From Sphingomonas kyeonggiensis (GTDB lineage: Bacteria > Pseudomonadota > Alphaproteobacteria > Sphingomonadales > Sphingomonadaceae), in assembly GCF_014204495.1 (NCBI RefSeq), contig NZ_JACHLN010000002.1, positions 248,001 through 312,000 of the forward strand: a DNA stretch of 64,000 bases. Direction: 5' to 3'. Position numbers and translations under genes: made by a program. How positions within the stretch are numbered: position 1 is the first letter of the stretch; every line of letters starts with the position of its first letter. The notes beneath the pieces were generated by a model. That model saw only the letters and a program-made list of their open reading frames with translations, was not told the origin of the DNA and did not search any database. Shown here piece after piece: positions 31,893 to 41,725 of this stretch.

Positions 31893-33956
31893 TTAAACTC
31901 GATGTGGGAAGGCAGCGGCCGGTTCGCTGGTGCCGGGGTTGCCGGTCTCGACATGGCCGGCGAGGCGCAGGCGGGTGCCGTCTGCGCCGGTGAGCAGCAG
32001 GTCGTACCAATGATGCTCGGCAAGTGGCACCGGCGCCTGGATCTCGGCGCCGGGCGCGAGGGCGTGGCTCGCCCGCGCGTCGCTATGGGCGCAGTGGCTG
32101 GCGAGCGTCACCGGCGCGGTGCCGCGATTGGCGAGGTGGAGCGTACCGGTGCTGCCCTGCCAGGCGATCGTCGCTTCGATCCGGGCGGCGCCGTTCGCGC
32201 GATATTCGCGGTGGAAGCCGTTCGGGCCCTGCACGACCAGCGCATGCGCCCGGTCGCGGCGAAGCGGCCATTGCTCCTCCAGCCGTGAATTTGCGGCGAC
32301 GGTGAAATAGCGCCAGCCGGGGAAGGCGGTCTCGTCCTGCACGCCGAACACCACGCCTTCGGGTCCGTCATTGACGAAGCGCAGGGTCAGGCCGCTTTCG
32401 GACCAGGCCGGCTCGACGGTGAAGCGATAGGGCAAGGCGCGGGCGGGGCGGGTGCCGGGTTCCTGGGCCGGGACGCCCTTGCCCGTCGCGATCTTCGGGG
32501 GCGGGGCGGTCTTGCAGAGCTTCTCGGTCTCCTCGAAATAGCTGGCGACCGAGGGCAGGGCGGCGGCCCAGCGCGTGTCGAGGCGCTGGCGCTCGGTCAC
32601 ATCGAAATCGAACATCGAGGTGAGGTCGCCGCAGATCGCGCGGCGCCAGGGCGAGATGTTGGGCTCGGCGACGCCGAAGCGCTTCTCGAGGAAGCGCAGC
32701 ACCGAAGTGTGGTCGAACAACTGCGAGTTGACCCAGCCGCCGCGCGTCCAGGGCGAGATCACCATCATCGGCACGCGCGGGCCGAGGCCGACCGGCTCGC
32801 CCTGGTAGGTCTCGCTGCGGACATCGACATTGCTCGCGCCATATTGCGGGGCGATCGCCGGCATCGGGGCGGGGACATGGTCGAAAAAGCCGTCATTCTC
32901 GTCATAGTTGAGGATGAAGGCGGTCTTGGCCCAGACCTTGGGATTGGCGGCGAGCGCGGCGACCAGGCTGGAGATCAGCACTTCGCCGAAGGGGACGGGC
33001 GCGTCGGGATGCTCGCTCATCTCCATCATCGGGACGATCCAGGAGACGGCGGGAAGCCGGTCCGCGGCGACATCGGCGGCGAAGGCGGCGATCAGGTGCT
33101 TCGCACGGGTCTTCTCCGGGTTCTTCGGCGCGATGCCGTCGACCCAGTCGACATAGGCGCGGCCGCGCTTGTAGAGCGACGAGGCGCGGTCGAGCTTACG
33201 GAATTCCTTGAAGTAACCCAGCGGGTTGTCCGAATAATTTGCGATCTCCTGATAGAGCTTCCAGGAGATGCTGGCTTCCTCGAGCCGGCCGGCATAGCTG
33301 CGCCAGGGCAGGCCCTCGCTCGCGTCGTCCTTCGCCATGTCGGCGCCCGGATTGGGATCGGTGCCGCCATTGGTGACGCAATATTCGCCTTCCTGGCCGA
33401 CGCTCAGGCCGTTGGTCCCGCTGAAATGATAGAGGCGGTTGGGGCCGGTCGGCCCCTGGAGCGAGCAGTGATAGCTGTCGCAGATCGTGAACTGGTCGGC
33501 GAGCGCGTAATAGTAAGGGATGTCCTCGCGGGTGAGGTGGGCCATGGTCAGCGGGCCCTTCTGGTCGGCCCAGACGTCCCAGTTGCGCCAGCGCGCCTGG
33601 CTGTCCTTCCAGCTGTGGTCGAGCCCGGTGAAGCAGCGGGCGTTGCTGCCGTTATAGTCGAGGCGGAAGGGCCAGGCGACCTGGCCGCCGTCGCGATCGG
33701 CGCGGCGCTGCGCCCAGACGGACTTGCCGCCGGGCAGCGCGATCGGGCGCGGATCGCCGAAGCCGCGGACGCCGCGCAGCGTACCGAAATAATGATCGAA
33801 GGAGCGGTTCTCCTGCATCAGGATCACGACATGCTCGATATCCTGGATCGAGCCCTTCCGGCCCTTCGCCGCGCGGGCAAGGCCGGTCGCGGCGCCCGTC
33901 TCGGCGGCGGCAACGCCCGAGGCGCCGAGGATGAAGGTGCGGCGATCGATCGGCAT
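31893..33956 (-). CDS. phospholipase C, phosphocholine-specific type
   Basis: This 687-residue secreted phosphoesterase of the PlcN/PlcH group hydrolyses phospholipids such as phosphatidylcholine. It has a twin-arginine signal (DRRTFILGASGVAAAETG), the catalytic-domain motifs HVVILMQENRSFDHYFGTL, GPTGPNRLYHFSG and NYDENDGFFDHVPAP, and two C-terminal DUF756-type domains (from about 520, LPYRFTVEPAWSESG and EATIAWQGSTGTLHLAN). The ATG at 33956 follows GGGAG. It may belong to the phosphate-starvation response, as related enzymes do. The M19 gene lies 157 bases upstream on the same strand. Confidence 0.9.
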   Translation of the reverse strand: MPIDRRTFILGASGVAAAETGAATGLARAAKGRKGSIQDIEHVVILMQENRSFDHYFGTLRGVRGFGDPRPIALPGGKSVWAQRRADRDGGQVAWPFRLDYNGSNARCFTGLDHSWKDSQARWRNWDVWADQKGPLTMAHLTREDIPYYYALADQFTICDSYHCSLQGPTGPNRLYHFSGTNGLSVGQEGEYCVTNGGTDPNPGADMAKDDASEGLPWRSYAGRLEEASISWKLYQEIANYSDNPLGYFKEFRKLDRASSLYKRGRAYVDWVDGIAPKNPEKTRAKHLIAAFAADVAADRLPAVSWIVPMMEMSEHPDAPVPFGEVLISSLVAALAANPKVWAKTAFILNYDENDGFFDHVPAPMPAIAPQYGASNVDVRSETYQGEPVGLGPRVPMMVISPWTRGGWVNSQLFDHTSVLRFLEKRFGVAEPNISPWRRAICGDLTSMFDFDVTERQRLDTRWAAALPSVASYFEETEKLCKTAPPPKIATGKGVPAQEPGTRPARALPYRFTVEPAWSESGLTLRFVNDGPEGVVFGVQDETAFPGWRYFTVAANSRLEEQWPLRRDRAHALVVQGPNGFHREYRANGAARIEATIAWQGSTGTLHLANRGTAPVTLASHCAHSDARASHALAPGAEIQAPVPLAEHHWYDLLLTGADGTRLRLAGHVETGNPGTSEPAAAFPHRV

Positions 33957-34112
33957 GACTACTCCCGTACGCATTGGTCCCGGCCCGGCGGCGTGCCGGC
34001 GAGACTTGGTCGCGCCTAGGCGCGCTATGTGCAAGGGATGTGACGAAAATCGGGTTTCGCGAAGTTTTTGCGGGATGCGGGCATAATATCCACATGCCGT
34101 GCGGCGAGTAGC

Positions 34113-35210
34113 TCAGCCGAGCACGTCGGTGAGCAACCGGCGCCAGTTGCCGCCCATGATCTTGTCGACTTCGCGTGCGCGGAAGCCCGAGGCGGTGAGG
34201 GCTGCGGCGATGCGCTGCATGCGGTCGATGCGGTTGAGCTCGGGGATGACGACATGCTCGGGCGTCCATTCGAAGCCGGGCACACCCTGGCGGCGCAACG
34301 CGCGCCACCATTCGAGATATTCCTCGACGCCCCTGGCATTGTCGTTGTTCAGCTTGATCAGGTTGGTCTGGCCGGCCATCGGGAAGTCGTTGGCCACGCC
34401 GACCGCGTCGATCCCGCCGACGCGCGCGACATGGCGGATCTGCGCGACATAGTCGGCGACGGTCGGCACCTTGTTGCGGGTGAGCCAGAAGCTCATCATG
34501 AAGATGCCCATCACGCCGCCGCGCTCGGCGATCGCGCGGATCGCTTCATCGGGCGCGCAGCGCGGGTGATCGACGATGGCGCGCGCGGAGCCGTGGCTGA
34601 GCGCGATCGGGGTCTTCGAGCGGCGCGCCGCCTCGAGCATCGTCGGCACCGATCCGTGCGATACATCGGGCAGGATGCGCAGGCGGTTCATCTCCTCCAG
34701 CCCCTCGATCCCGAGCGGGGTGAGCCCGGTCTGCACCGTTTCCAGCGCGCCGCCGGCATATTGCGTGTTGTTGTGATGGGTGAACTGGAGGACGCGCAGG
34801 CCCTTGTCGTGGAAATGGGCGATGCGCGCGAGATCGTCGCCCATCATCTCGGTCGACTGGAATTGCAGGAAGACCGCGCAGCCGGGGCGGGTGCCGATCT
34901 CGCTGCCCTTGCGCGCCAGCCAGGCGACCTTGGAGTCCTTGAGCTTCGCGACGGCACGGTCGATCGCCGGATCGTTCGCCGCGAAGTTGCGGCTGTAGCG
35001 CGGCACGCCGTCCGCGCCGCGTACCTCGATCAGGTCGGAGACGTCGGCGATCATCCCACCCAGCCCGGCGGCGGTGATCTCGTTCAGGTCTTCGGGCAGG
35101 AAGCTGAGCGAGTCGAAGAACAGCCGGGGCGCCCGCGATGCCCGGGCGACCATGGGCGCCGCCAGAGCCGTCGTCGCCATTCCGATCACTGCGCCGCGCC
35201 GCGTCACCAT
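34113..35210 (-). CDS. membrane dipeptidase-like protein (M19 family), altered metal site
   Basis: This 365-residue protein has an N-terminal TRRGAVIGMATTALAAP export signal and an M19 (renal dipeptidase-like) barrel. Recognisable parts are LRVLQFTHHNNTQYAGG, LPDVSHGS and PIALSHGSARAI, which keep the two second-half metal histidines. The usual first metal motif HxD (as in DGHNDLP) is not visible: the aligned segment reads FFDSLSFLPEDLNE. It may therefore bind metal differently or act on other substrates. The ATG at 35210 follows GGGAG. It is divergent from a TonB receptor (229-base gap), suggesting joint use of a peptide-like nutrient. Confidence 0.8.
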   Translation of the reverse strand: MVTRRGAVIGMATTALAAPMVARASRAPRLFFDSLSFLPEDLNEITAAGLGGMIADVSDLIEVRGADGVPRYSRNFAANDPAIDRAVAKLKDSKVAWLARKGSEIGTRPGCAVFLQFQSTEMMGDDLARIAHFHDKGLRVLQFTHHNNTQYAGGALETVQTGLTPLGIEGLEEMNRLRILPDVSHGSVPTMLEAARRSKTPIALSHGSARAIVDHPRCAPDEAIRAIAERGGVMGIFMMSFWLTRNKVPTVADYVAQIRHVARVGGIDAVGVANDFPMAGQTNLIKLNNDNARGVEEYLEWWRALRRQGVPGFEWTPEHVVIPELNRIDRMQRIAAALTASGFRAREVDKIMGGNWRRLLTDVLG

Positions 35211-35439
35211 GCATTTTTCTCCCGAGGAACTGGCCGACTCGATATCGCCGGACCGGCGCAAGGATGCGCAAGCGGCTGCGAGCGGGCAGCAATCAATTGT
35301 TTCGAACCCGAAAACAATCGTTCACAAAATACCATATTAATCCAGTGGGATTTGACCTAGCCTTGTTTCAACCGCGTTACCACGGTGTGTCGGAGCCGTG
35401 CGCGCGGGGTTTCGGGTAATGGCATCAACAGGAGGAAAC

Positions 35440-38313
35440 ATGCGTCAATTTCCTAATCGACAGGCTCTGTTCCGGGCGGTCTCGCCCGTGGCGACCGCGC
35501 TTGCGCTATGCGCGGGCGGCGTTGCCCATGCACAGCAGGCCGATGGTCCCACCGCACCTGCGGATGCCCAGGAATCACAGGGTGACATCGTCGTGACCGG
35601 CTCGCGCATCGCGCGTTCCGATCTTGCAGCGTCGGTTCCGGTAGCCGTGGTGAGCAGCGCGGATATCGCGCGCACCGGCGCCGCCAACATCCAGGATGTG
35701 CTCGCGGACCTGCCGGCCGTGGGCCAGAACATCAGCCGCACCTCGACCAACTTCTCGACCACGGGCAACGGCCAGGCATCGGTGAACCTGCGCAGCCTCG
35801 GTTCGTCGCGCACCCTGGTGCTGGTGAACGGCCGTCGCTACGTCGCCGGTATTCCGGGCACGTCGATCGTCGACCTGAACACGATCCCCACCGACCTGAT
35901 CAAGCGGGTGGACGTCGTGACCGGCGGCGCCTCGGCCGTCTATGGCTCGGAAGCGATCGCGGGCGTGGTCAACTTCATCCTGGACGACGAGTTCGTCGGC
36001 CTGCGCCTGCACGGGCAGGGGACGGTCAGCGACAAGGGCGATGCGCCCCGGCAGCTGGTCTCGGCCGTGGCCGGCGCCAGCTTCGCCGATGGCCGCGGCC
36101 ATATCGTGCTGTCGGGCAGCTATGATTTCGACCATGGCCTGCGCTCGCGCGACCGCAGCTTCTCCGCGACGGACAATCCCAATCGCAGCTCCTTCTCGGC
36201 ACAGGGCCTGTTCAGCCCGAGCGGCACCTTCGCGCCGGGCGCGGGTACCTTCACCTATGACGCGCTGAACAACCTCAAGCAGTATCAGAGCGCGAACATC
36301 GACGGCTATAACCGTAACTTCGATCGCTATCTGGCGCTGCCGGTGGAACGCTATCTCGGCTCGGCGCTCGCCAAGTTCGAGATCGCGCCGGCGGCAACCG
36401 TCTATGGCGAGTTCCAGTACGCCAAGTCCAAGTCGCAGAGCTCGCTCGAGCCGCAGGCCGTGGCCTCGACCGACCTGGTCTATGCCGACGGTTCGGCCTT
36501 TGCCGGCATCCCGATCACCAACCCGCTGATCCCCACCCAGATCCGCAACGCGATGGTCACTGCCGGGGTTACCGCGCTGCCGTTCCGCCGCCGTTCGAAC
36601 GACATCTTCGACCGCAGCAACCGCAATGATCGTGAGACCTGGCGCGGCGTCGCCGGCATCCGCGGCGACCTCTCGCCGACGCTGCACTATGACGTCTACT
36701 ACACGCATGGCGAGACCCGCGACGTCACCCAGTCGGGCACCGTCTATGGCCCGAACTACGCCAATGCGCTGAACGCCGTGGCGGGCCCGAACGGGCCGGT
36801 CTGCGCGATCAACGCGGATGCCAATCCGAACAACAACGACGCGGCCTGCGTGCCGATCAACATCTTCGGCTTCAACACCGTCTCGGCCGCCGCCGCGGCC
36901 TATGTGACGCGCAATGGCGAGCAGACCCGCTACGAGGCTCGGGTGAAGCAGGACGTCGTCTCGGCGACGGTCTCGGGCGATCTGTTCCGCCTGCCGGGCG
37001 GCCCGCTCGGCTTCGCGATCGGCGGCGAGTATCGCCATGAGAAGAGCACCGAGGATTTCGACGAGGCGACCAACCTGGGCCTGACGCTGGGCAACCAGCT
37101 GAGCGACACGCGCGGTTCGTACAACGTCAAGGAAGCCTTTATCGAGCTCAACGCGCCGATCCTGAAGGACAAGCCCTTCTTCCACAGCCTGAGCATCGAA
37201 GGTGCTGCGCGCTATGCCGACTATTCGACGGTCGGCGGCGTGTGGAGCTGGAAGGCCGGCGCGGAATGGGCGCCGATCCCCGACATCCGCTTCCGTGGCG
37301 TCTATTCGCAGGCGACGCGCGCGCCGAACATCTCGGAGCTCTATTCGGCGCAGAACGAGACGTTCCCGGCGGTGATCGATCCGTGCGACCAGCGCGCGGG
37401 CAATGGTGACGGCGCGCCGATATCGGTGACCAACCTGTCGGCGGCGTGCCGCGCGGTCCCGGCGATCGCCGCGGCGGCGGCTGGCGGCGGCTTCGTCTAC
37501 TCGACCGCGCAGATCCAGACGATCAACGGCTTCACCGGCGGCAATCCGAACCTGCGCGAGGAAACCGCCAAGACGCTCACCCTGGGCGGCGTCTTCCAGC
37601 CCCGCTTCGCGCGCGGCTTCAGCCTGTCGGTCGATTATTACCAGATCAAGGTCGAGAACGCGATCGGCATCATCGGCCAGCAGACCTCGCTCGACGAGTG
37701 CTACACCGGCGGCGGCGAGGCGATCTTCTGCAACAACATCGTCCGCGACAACACCGGCCACCTGACCAGCGTCAACGCGATCAACCTGAACACCGGCTCG
37801 TTCGAAGTCTCGGGCATCGACACCCAGGCGCAATATTCGACCAAGCTGCCGTTCGCGAAGATCGACTTCAACCTGCGCTGGACGCACCTGCTCAAGCAGG
37901 AGCAGACCTCCTATCCGGGCGGGCCGACCCAGGACGAACTCGGCCAGCTCGACTGCTATGCCTGCGGCCGCCTGGGCACCGGCTTCCGGGACAAGGTGAA
38001 CGCGTCGGCGACGCTCGGCTTCGACGGCGTGTCGGTCAACTGGCGGGTCAATTACCTGTCGTCGGTGGTCGATGACCTGACCTCGGCGACGCCGCGGCGG
38101 ACCGGCGATTTCTGGTACCATGACGCGCAGGTGCGCTTCGAGCCGCTGGGCACGCGCTACGCCTTCTATCTCGGCGTGGACAATGTGTTCGACAAGAAGC
38201 CGCCGATCTTCAGCGACACGAGCCTGGTGACCTTCCCGGGTACCCAGACTTCCGCGACCACCTACGACCTCTATGGCCGCCTGCTCTATGCGGGCGTGGA
38301 CTTCCGCTTCTGA
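35440..38313 (+). CDS. TonB-dependent receptor
   Basis: This 957-residue outer-membrane receptor has a signal peptide (ending about GVAHAQQ), then a plug (about 50-175) with a TonB-box-like GDIVVTGSRIARSDLAASVPVAVVS. Plug motifs LRSLGSSRTLVLVNGRRYVAG and RVDVVTGGASAVYGSEAIAGVVNFI are of the sphingomonad/Caulobacter type, and the barrel ends YAGVDFRF. There is no STN domain, so no FecIR signalling is expected. A strong AGGAGG (35430-35435) precedes the ATG. It is divergent from the M19-like gene across an AT-rich promoter region. The substrate is unknown; peptides are suggested by the neighbour. Confidence 0.9.
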   Translation: MRQFPNRQALFRAVSPVATALALCAGGVAHAQQADGPTAPADAQESQGDIVVTGSRIARSDLAASVPVAVVSSADIARTGAANIQDVLADLPAVGQNISRTSTNFSTTGNGQASVNLRSLGSSRTLVLVNGRRYVAGIPGTSIVDLNTIPTDLIKRVDVVTGGASAVYGSEAIAGVVNFILDDEFVGLRLHGQGTVSDKGDAPRQLVSAVAGASFADGRGHIVLSGSYDFDHGLRSRDRSFSATDNPNRSSFSAQGLFSPSGTFAPGAGTFTYDALNNLKQYQSANIDGYNRNFDRYLALPVERYLGSALAKFEIAPAATVYGEFQYAKSKSQSSLEPQAVASTDLVYADGSAFAGIPITNPLIPTQIRNAMVTAGVTALPFRRRSNDIFDRSNRNDRETWRGVAGIRGDLSPTLHYDVYYTHGETRDVTQSGTVYGPNYANALNAVAGPNGPVCAINADANPNNNDAACVPINIFGFNTVSAAAAAYVTRNGEQTRYEARVKQDVVSATVSGDLFRLPGGPLGFAIGGEYRHEKSTEDFDEATNLGLTLGNQLSDTRGSYNVKEAFIELNAPILKDKPFFHSLSIEGAARYADYSTVGGVWSWKAGAEWAPIPDIRFRGVYSQATRAPNISELYSAQNETFPAVIDPCDQRAGNGDGAPISVTNLSAACRAVPAIAAAAAGGGFVYSTAQIQTINGFTGGNPNLREETAKTLTLGGVFQPRFARGFSLSVDYYQIKVENAIGIIGQQTSLDECYTGGGEAIFCNNIVRDNTGHLTSVNAINLNTGSFEVSGIDTQAQYSTKLPFAKIDFNLRWTHLLKQEQTSYPGGPTQDELGQLDCYACGRLGTGFRDKVNASATLGFDGVSVNWRVNYLSSVVDDLTSATPRRTGDFWYHDAQVRFEPLGTRYAFYLGVDNVFDKKPPIFSDTSLVTFPGTQTSATTYDLYGRLLYAGVDFRF

Positions 38314-38319
38314 TGCGGC

Positions 38320-38352
38320 ATCCCCGGGGAGCCCTTGCGGCTCTCCGGGGAT
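38320..38352 (+). terminator. strong hairpin after the TonB receptor
   Basis: A 14-bp stem with one mismatch (38320-38333 with 38339-38352, ATCCCCGGGGAGCC type) and a 5-base loop lies seven bases after the receptor stop. It is the likely transcript end before the Rrf2 gene, although the downstream T-tract is poor. Confidence 0.7.
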
Positions 38353-38411
38353 ATCCGAATGCTGGGCGATCGGATTGTATCGGGCGGGCCGCTCGCGCAT
38401 AGAGCGGCGCC

Positions 38412-38855
38412 ATGCTCTCGCAGAAGACCCGCTATACCATCCGCGCGCTCCAGCATCTCGCCGATCGCTATGGCCAGGGCCCGGTGCCGCTGGCCGAGAT
38501 CGTCGAGAAGCAGAACATCCCCGGCAAGTTCCTGACGGTCATCCTCTCCGAGATGAACCGCGAGGGGCTGGTCAATTCGCAGCGGGGCAGGGACGGCGGC
38601 TATATGCTCGCGCAGCCGCCCGAGCAGGTCCGCATCGGCGACCTGGTCCGCAAGACGCATGGCTCGCTGGCGCTGGTGCCCTGTGCGAGCCGCTTCGCCT
38701 ATGAGAAGTGCGACAATTGCGTGGCCGAGGAGGAATGCCGGCTGCACCACCTCATGCTCTATCTGCGCGACGAGACCGCGCGCATCCTCGACGGCGTCAC
38801 CCTGGCCAATCCGCTGCCCGAGGCACTAAACTCTACTTATAATGTAGACAATTAA
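38412..38855 (+). CDS. Rrf2-family transcriptional regulator
   Basis: This 147-residue winged-helix regulator starts MLSQKTRYTIRALQHLADRYGQGPVPLAEIVEKQNIPGKFLTVIL, with the wing motif SQRGRDGGYMLA. A C-terminal cysteine cluster (C-x8-C-x2-C-x5-C in CASRFAYEKCDNCVAEEEC) is typical of iron-sulphur-binding or thiol-sensing members. The adjacent downstream gene is ssuD. Rrf2 proteins such as CymR control sulphur metabolism elsewhere, so regulation of ssuD is a reasonable inference. Its last codons contain an AT-rich inverted repeat that may be an operator. Confidence 0.9.
   Translation: MLSQKTRYTIRALQHLADRYGQGPVPLAEIVEKQNIPGKFLTVILSEMNREGLVNSQRGRDGGYMLAQPPEQVRIGDLVRKTHGSLALVPCASRFAYEKCDNCVAEEECRLHHLMLYLRDETARILDGVTLANPLPEALNSTYNVDN
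38832..38848. promoter_or_regulatory. candidate Rrf2 operator / promoter before ssuD
   Basis: TCTAC-TTATAAT-GTAGA is a perfect 5-bp inverted repeat around an AT-rich centre that contains TATAAT. It lies inside the last codons of the Rrf2 gene, 77 bases before the ssuD start, in otherwise GC-rich DNA. AT-rich dyads are typical Rrf2-family sites. Function is inference. Confidence 0.4.
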
Positions 38856-38924
38856 TCCTGCTTTGCCGATCGGCGGCGGAAAGGCTGGTCTGTGCGCTCC
38901 ATCCCAAGGGCAGGAGTGACGGCC

Positions 38925-40133
38925 ATGGCGGGTTTCATCGGTGCAGGCGCGGCGGAGCGCAGTCCGCTCAATTTCCTCTGGTTCATCCCGTCGGGCGGTG
39001 ACAATCGCCGGCTCGCCTGGCCCGAGGGGGAGCGCGCGCCCGATCCTGAATATCTGCGCCAGGTGGCGGTGGCGGCGGACAGGCTCGGCTATTACGGCGT
39101 GCTGATGCCCACCGGCGCGATGTGCGCGGATGCGTGGATCACCGCCGCCTCGATCGCGCCCTTCACCGAGAACCTCAAGCTGCTGGTAGCGCTGCGCCCG
39201 GGCCTGACCGCGCCGGCCGAGGCGGTACGCCAGGCGGCGGCGCTCGACCGGCTGTCGAACGGCCGCGCGCTGCTCAACGTCGTCACCGGCGGCAGCCCCA
39301 AGGCGCTGGCGCAGGACGGCATCTTCCTCGACCATACCCAGCGCTACGAGCAGACCGCCGAGTTCCTCGACATCTGGCGCAAGCTCGCGCGCGGCGAGAC
39401 GGTGACGCAGCAGGGCGAGTATCTCAGCATCGAGGACGGGCGGCTGATCTTCCCCTTCGTCCAGGAGCCGCACGCGCCGATCTGGTTCGGCGGATCCTCG
39501 GAGATCGCGCGCGAGATCGCCGCCGAGCATGTCGACGTCTATCTCGCCTGGGGCGAGCCGCCGTCGCAGCTCAAGGAGATCATCGACGATGTCCGCGAGC
39601 GCGCGGCGAAGCGCGGGCGCACGATCCGCTTCGGGCTGCGCATCCACTTCATCGTCCGCGAGACCGAGGCGGAGGCCTGGGATGCCGCCAACGACCTGAT
39701 CCGCCACGTCACCGACGAGCAGATCGCGCTGTTCCAGTCCTTCCTCACCAAGGGCAGCGATTCCGTGGGGCAATCGCGGATGCAGGCGCTGCACAAGGGC
39801 AGCCGCGCGAACCTGGAGATCGCGCCCAACCTGTGGGCCGGCATCGGGCTGGTGCGCACCGGCGCGGGCACCGCGCTGGTCGGCGATCCGGATACGGTGG
39901 CCGAGCGGCTGCAGGAATATGCCGATATCGGTATCGATACGATCATCGGCTCGGGCTATCCGCATCTCGAGGAAGCCTATCGCGTGGCGGAGCTGCTCTT
40001 CCCCAGGCTCAACCTGCCGCATCGCCGCGGTGCCACGCTGCCGCCGCTCAGGCCCTTCTTCACCCCGGCCGATGTGAAGCTGGCGGCGGACGGGCTGGCG
40101 AAGGAGCCGGTGCCGGCGGGGCGGTTCACCTAG
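38925..40133 (+). CDS. ssuD: FMNH2-dependent alkanesulfonate monooxygenase (SsuD type)
   Basis: This 402-residue LLM-class flavin monooxygenase cleaves the C-S bond of alkanesulfonates to release sulfite for assimilation. SsuD-like features are [89 protein letters not shown] and the C-terminal [10 protein letters not shown]. The ATG at 38925 follows CAGGAG at 38911-38916. The flavin reductase (SsuE) and ABC transporter (SsuABC) are not adjacent. The gene ends in a CTAG that also contains the stop of the convergent small gene. Confidence 0.9.
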   Translation: MAGFIGAGAAERSPLNFLWFIPSGGDNRRLAWPEGERAPDPEYLRQVAVAADRLGYYGVLMPTGAMCADAWITAASIAPFTENLKLLVALRPGLTAPAEAVRQAAALDRLSNGRALLNVVTGGSPKALAQDGIFLDHTQRYEQTAEFLDIWRKLARGETVTQQGEYLSIEDGRLIFPFVQEPHAPIWFGGSSEIAREIAAEHVDVYLAWGEPPSQLKEIIDDVRERAAKRGRTIRFGLRIHFIVRETEAEAWDAANDLIRHVTDEQIALFQSFLTKGSDSVGQSRMQALHKGSRANLEIAPNLWAGIGLVRTGAGTALVGDPDTVAERLQEYADIGIDTIIGSGYPHLEEAYRVAELLFPRLNLPHRRGATLPPLRPFFTPADVKLAADGLAKEPVPAGRFT

Positions 40134-40444
40134 CGCTCGGGAGAGGGCGGGCAGGTACCAGGGCGACTGGCCGGCGCCGCGGCCGGCGCGGCCTTTGCCG
40201 AGGGCTTGCCGGCACGCGCGTCGCCGGGCGCGGTCGGGATCAGGCCGCGTCCGAGGAAATTGCCCGCGCCGGTGCGCCGGGCTTCATCGAGCAGGCTGGC
40301 ATGGCTGGCCGCCGAGCGCTTCTCCGCCGCGCGGGGCGGGGCGGTGCAGGCGGTGGACTGGGGCAGCTCGGTCGCCAGTGCCGGCGCGGTGCTGGCGCAG
40401 GCGGCGAGCAGGGCGATGCTTCGCGGCAAGCTTCGGTTGTTCAT
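40130..40444 (-). CDS. small secreted hypothetical protein
   Basis: This predicted 104-residue protein starts [24 protein letters not shown], a convincing signal peptide, followed by a low-complexity Ala/Pro-rich tail with two or three cysteines. Three ATG codons in a row occur at the start; GGAG directly precedes the first, so the third (40444), six bases away, has the best spacing. I recognise no family. The stop overlaps that of ssuD head-on. Confidence 0.5.
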   Translation of the reverse strand: MNNRSLPRSIALLAACASTAPALATELPQSTACTAPPRAAEKRSAASHASLLDEARRTGAGNFLGRGLIPTAPGDARAGKPSAKAAPAAAPASRPGTCPPSPER

Positions 40445-40633
40445 CATCATCTCCGGACGCCCGGCCCCGCGTTAGCGCGCGCGGGCGCGTGGTGCTTCGA
40501 CGCCGCGACCGGACCCGGCGCTCTGGCGGCGCGAACGGGGGCATGCGACAAAAGCGGACAAGGATGAGACGAAGGTGGACGTCAGCGCCCCTGCGATAGC
40601 TTATGGGGCGGGCGGAAGGGGGCTCGAGACGCG

Positions 40634-41725
40634 ATGAAGCTGGTACCCGAGATACGGCAGGCCGCCTATCTGGTTGCGCTCACCTGGATATTGTCGGGCG
40701 TGCTCTACCTGATCCCCTATCAGGTGTTCACCGGCCTCTCCGCCTATGTCCTGGTCTCGGTCATCCTGATCTGCCTGCTGGGCGCGCTGCTTTCGGGGGG
40801 CGTGTATCTGGCGGTGCGCGGTGCCCGGGGGCGGCGGCCGGTGCTTCGCTTCGCCGTTGCCGGCGGCGCCGTCGTGCTGGCCTCGGCGATGCTGGCGGTG
40901 ACCGACGGCGTGACCAGCCAGTGGATCGCGCGGCTGATGGCGTCGACCCAGCCGCCCGCGCCGTTCGGCATCCGGGCGCTCACCAATTTCGTCGCCCTGG
41001 TCTGGCAGTTCGCGCTGCTCGGCGCCGCGTTCACGGTGATCGAGGCGAACAACCTTGCCCGTCTGCGCGAGCGGGAGCTTGCGGCCGTGCGGGAGGCGGC
41101 GAGCCGGGCGGAGGCAGCCGCCACCGCCGCGCGCCTTGCCGCATTGCGCTACCAGCTCAATCCGCATTTCCTGTTCAACACGCTGAACGCGATCTCCTCG
41201 CTGATCGTGACCCGCGACTACAAGCCGGCCGATGCGATGCTGGCCGAGCTTTCCGAGTTCCTGCGCGCCACGCTTGCGGTGGACCCCGACGCGGTGATCG
41301 CGCTGGAAGACGAGCTGGCGACGCTGCAGCATTATCTCGAGATCGAGAGCGTCCGGTTCGGGGATCGGCTGGCGGTGGAGTTCGTCTGCCCGCCCGAGCT
41401 CGAGGACGCGCTGCTGCCCGGCTTCACGCTGCAGCCGCTGGTCGAGAATTCGATCAAATACGCGGTGGCGACGAGCGCGGCGCCGGTGACGATCCGGGTC
41501 GAGGCCAGGGCCGAGGGGAGCCATCTCGTGATAACCGTGGAGGACGACGGCACCGGTGGCGCCGCCAAGCCGGGTACGGGCGTGGGCCTCGCCAATGTCC
41601 GGCAGCGGCTCGAGGCGCTCTATGGCGACCAGGGATCGCTGGAGACCGCGCGGCGGAGCCCGGGCTTTCTCTCCACCCTTCGCCTGCCGCTGACCCACCA
41701 GCCGCAACAGGGAGAGGCTGCGTGA
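40634..41725 (+). CDS. LytS/YehU-type sensor histidine kinase
   Basis: This 363-residue inner-membrane kinase has four predicted helices in the first 140 residues (ILSGVLYLIPYQVF onward), a short coiled coil (ARLREREL...AATAARLAALR), then the His_kinase domain. Here YQLNPHFLFNTLNAISSL places the phosphorylated His at 178. The ATPase part has LQPLVENSIKYA and GTGVGLANVRQRL. It has no separate input domain, so the stimulus is probably sensed in the membrane. Its stop overlaps the GTG start of the LytTR regulator gene (GTGA), making a coupled pair. Confidence 0.9.
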   Translation: MKLVPEIRQAAYLVALTWILSGVLYLIPYQVFTGLSAYVLVSVILICLLGALLSGGVYLAVRGARGRRPVLRFAVAGGAVVLASAMLAVTDGVTSQWIARLMASTQPPAPFGIRALTNFVALVWQFALLGAAFTVIEANNLARLRERELAAVREAASRAEAAATAARLAALRYQLNPHFLFNTLNAISSLIVTRDYKPADAMLAELSEFLRATLAVDPDAVIALEDELATLQHYLEIESVRFGDRLAVEFVCPPELEDALLPGFTLQPLVENSIKYAVATSAAPVTIRVEARAEGSHLVITVEDDGTGGAAKPGTGVGLANVRQRLEALYGDQGSLETARRSPGFLSTLRLPLTHQPQQGEAA

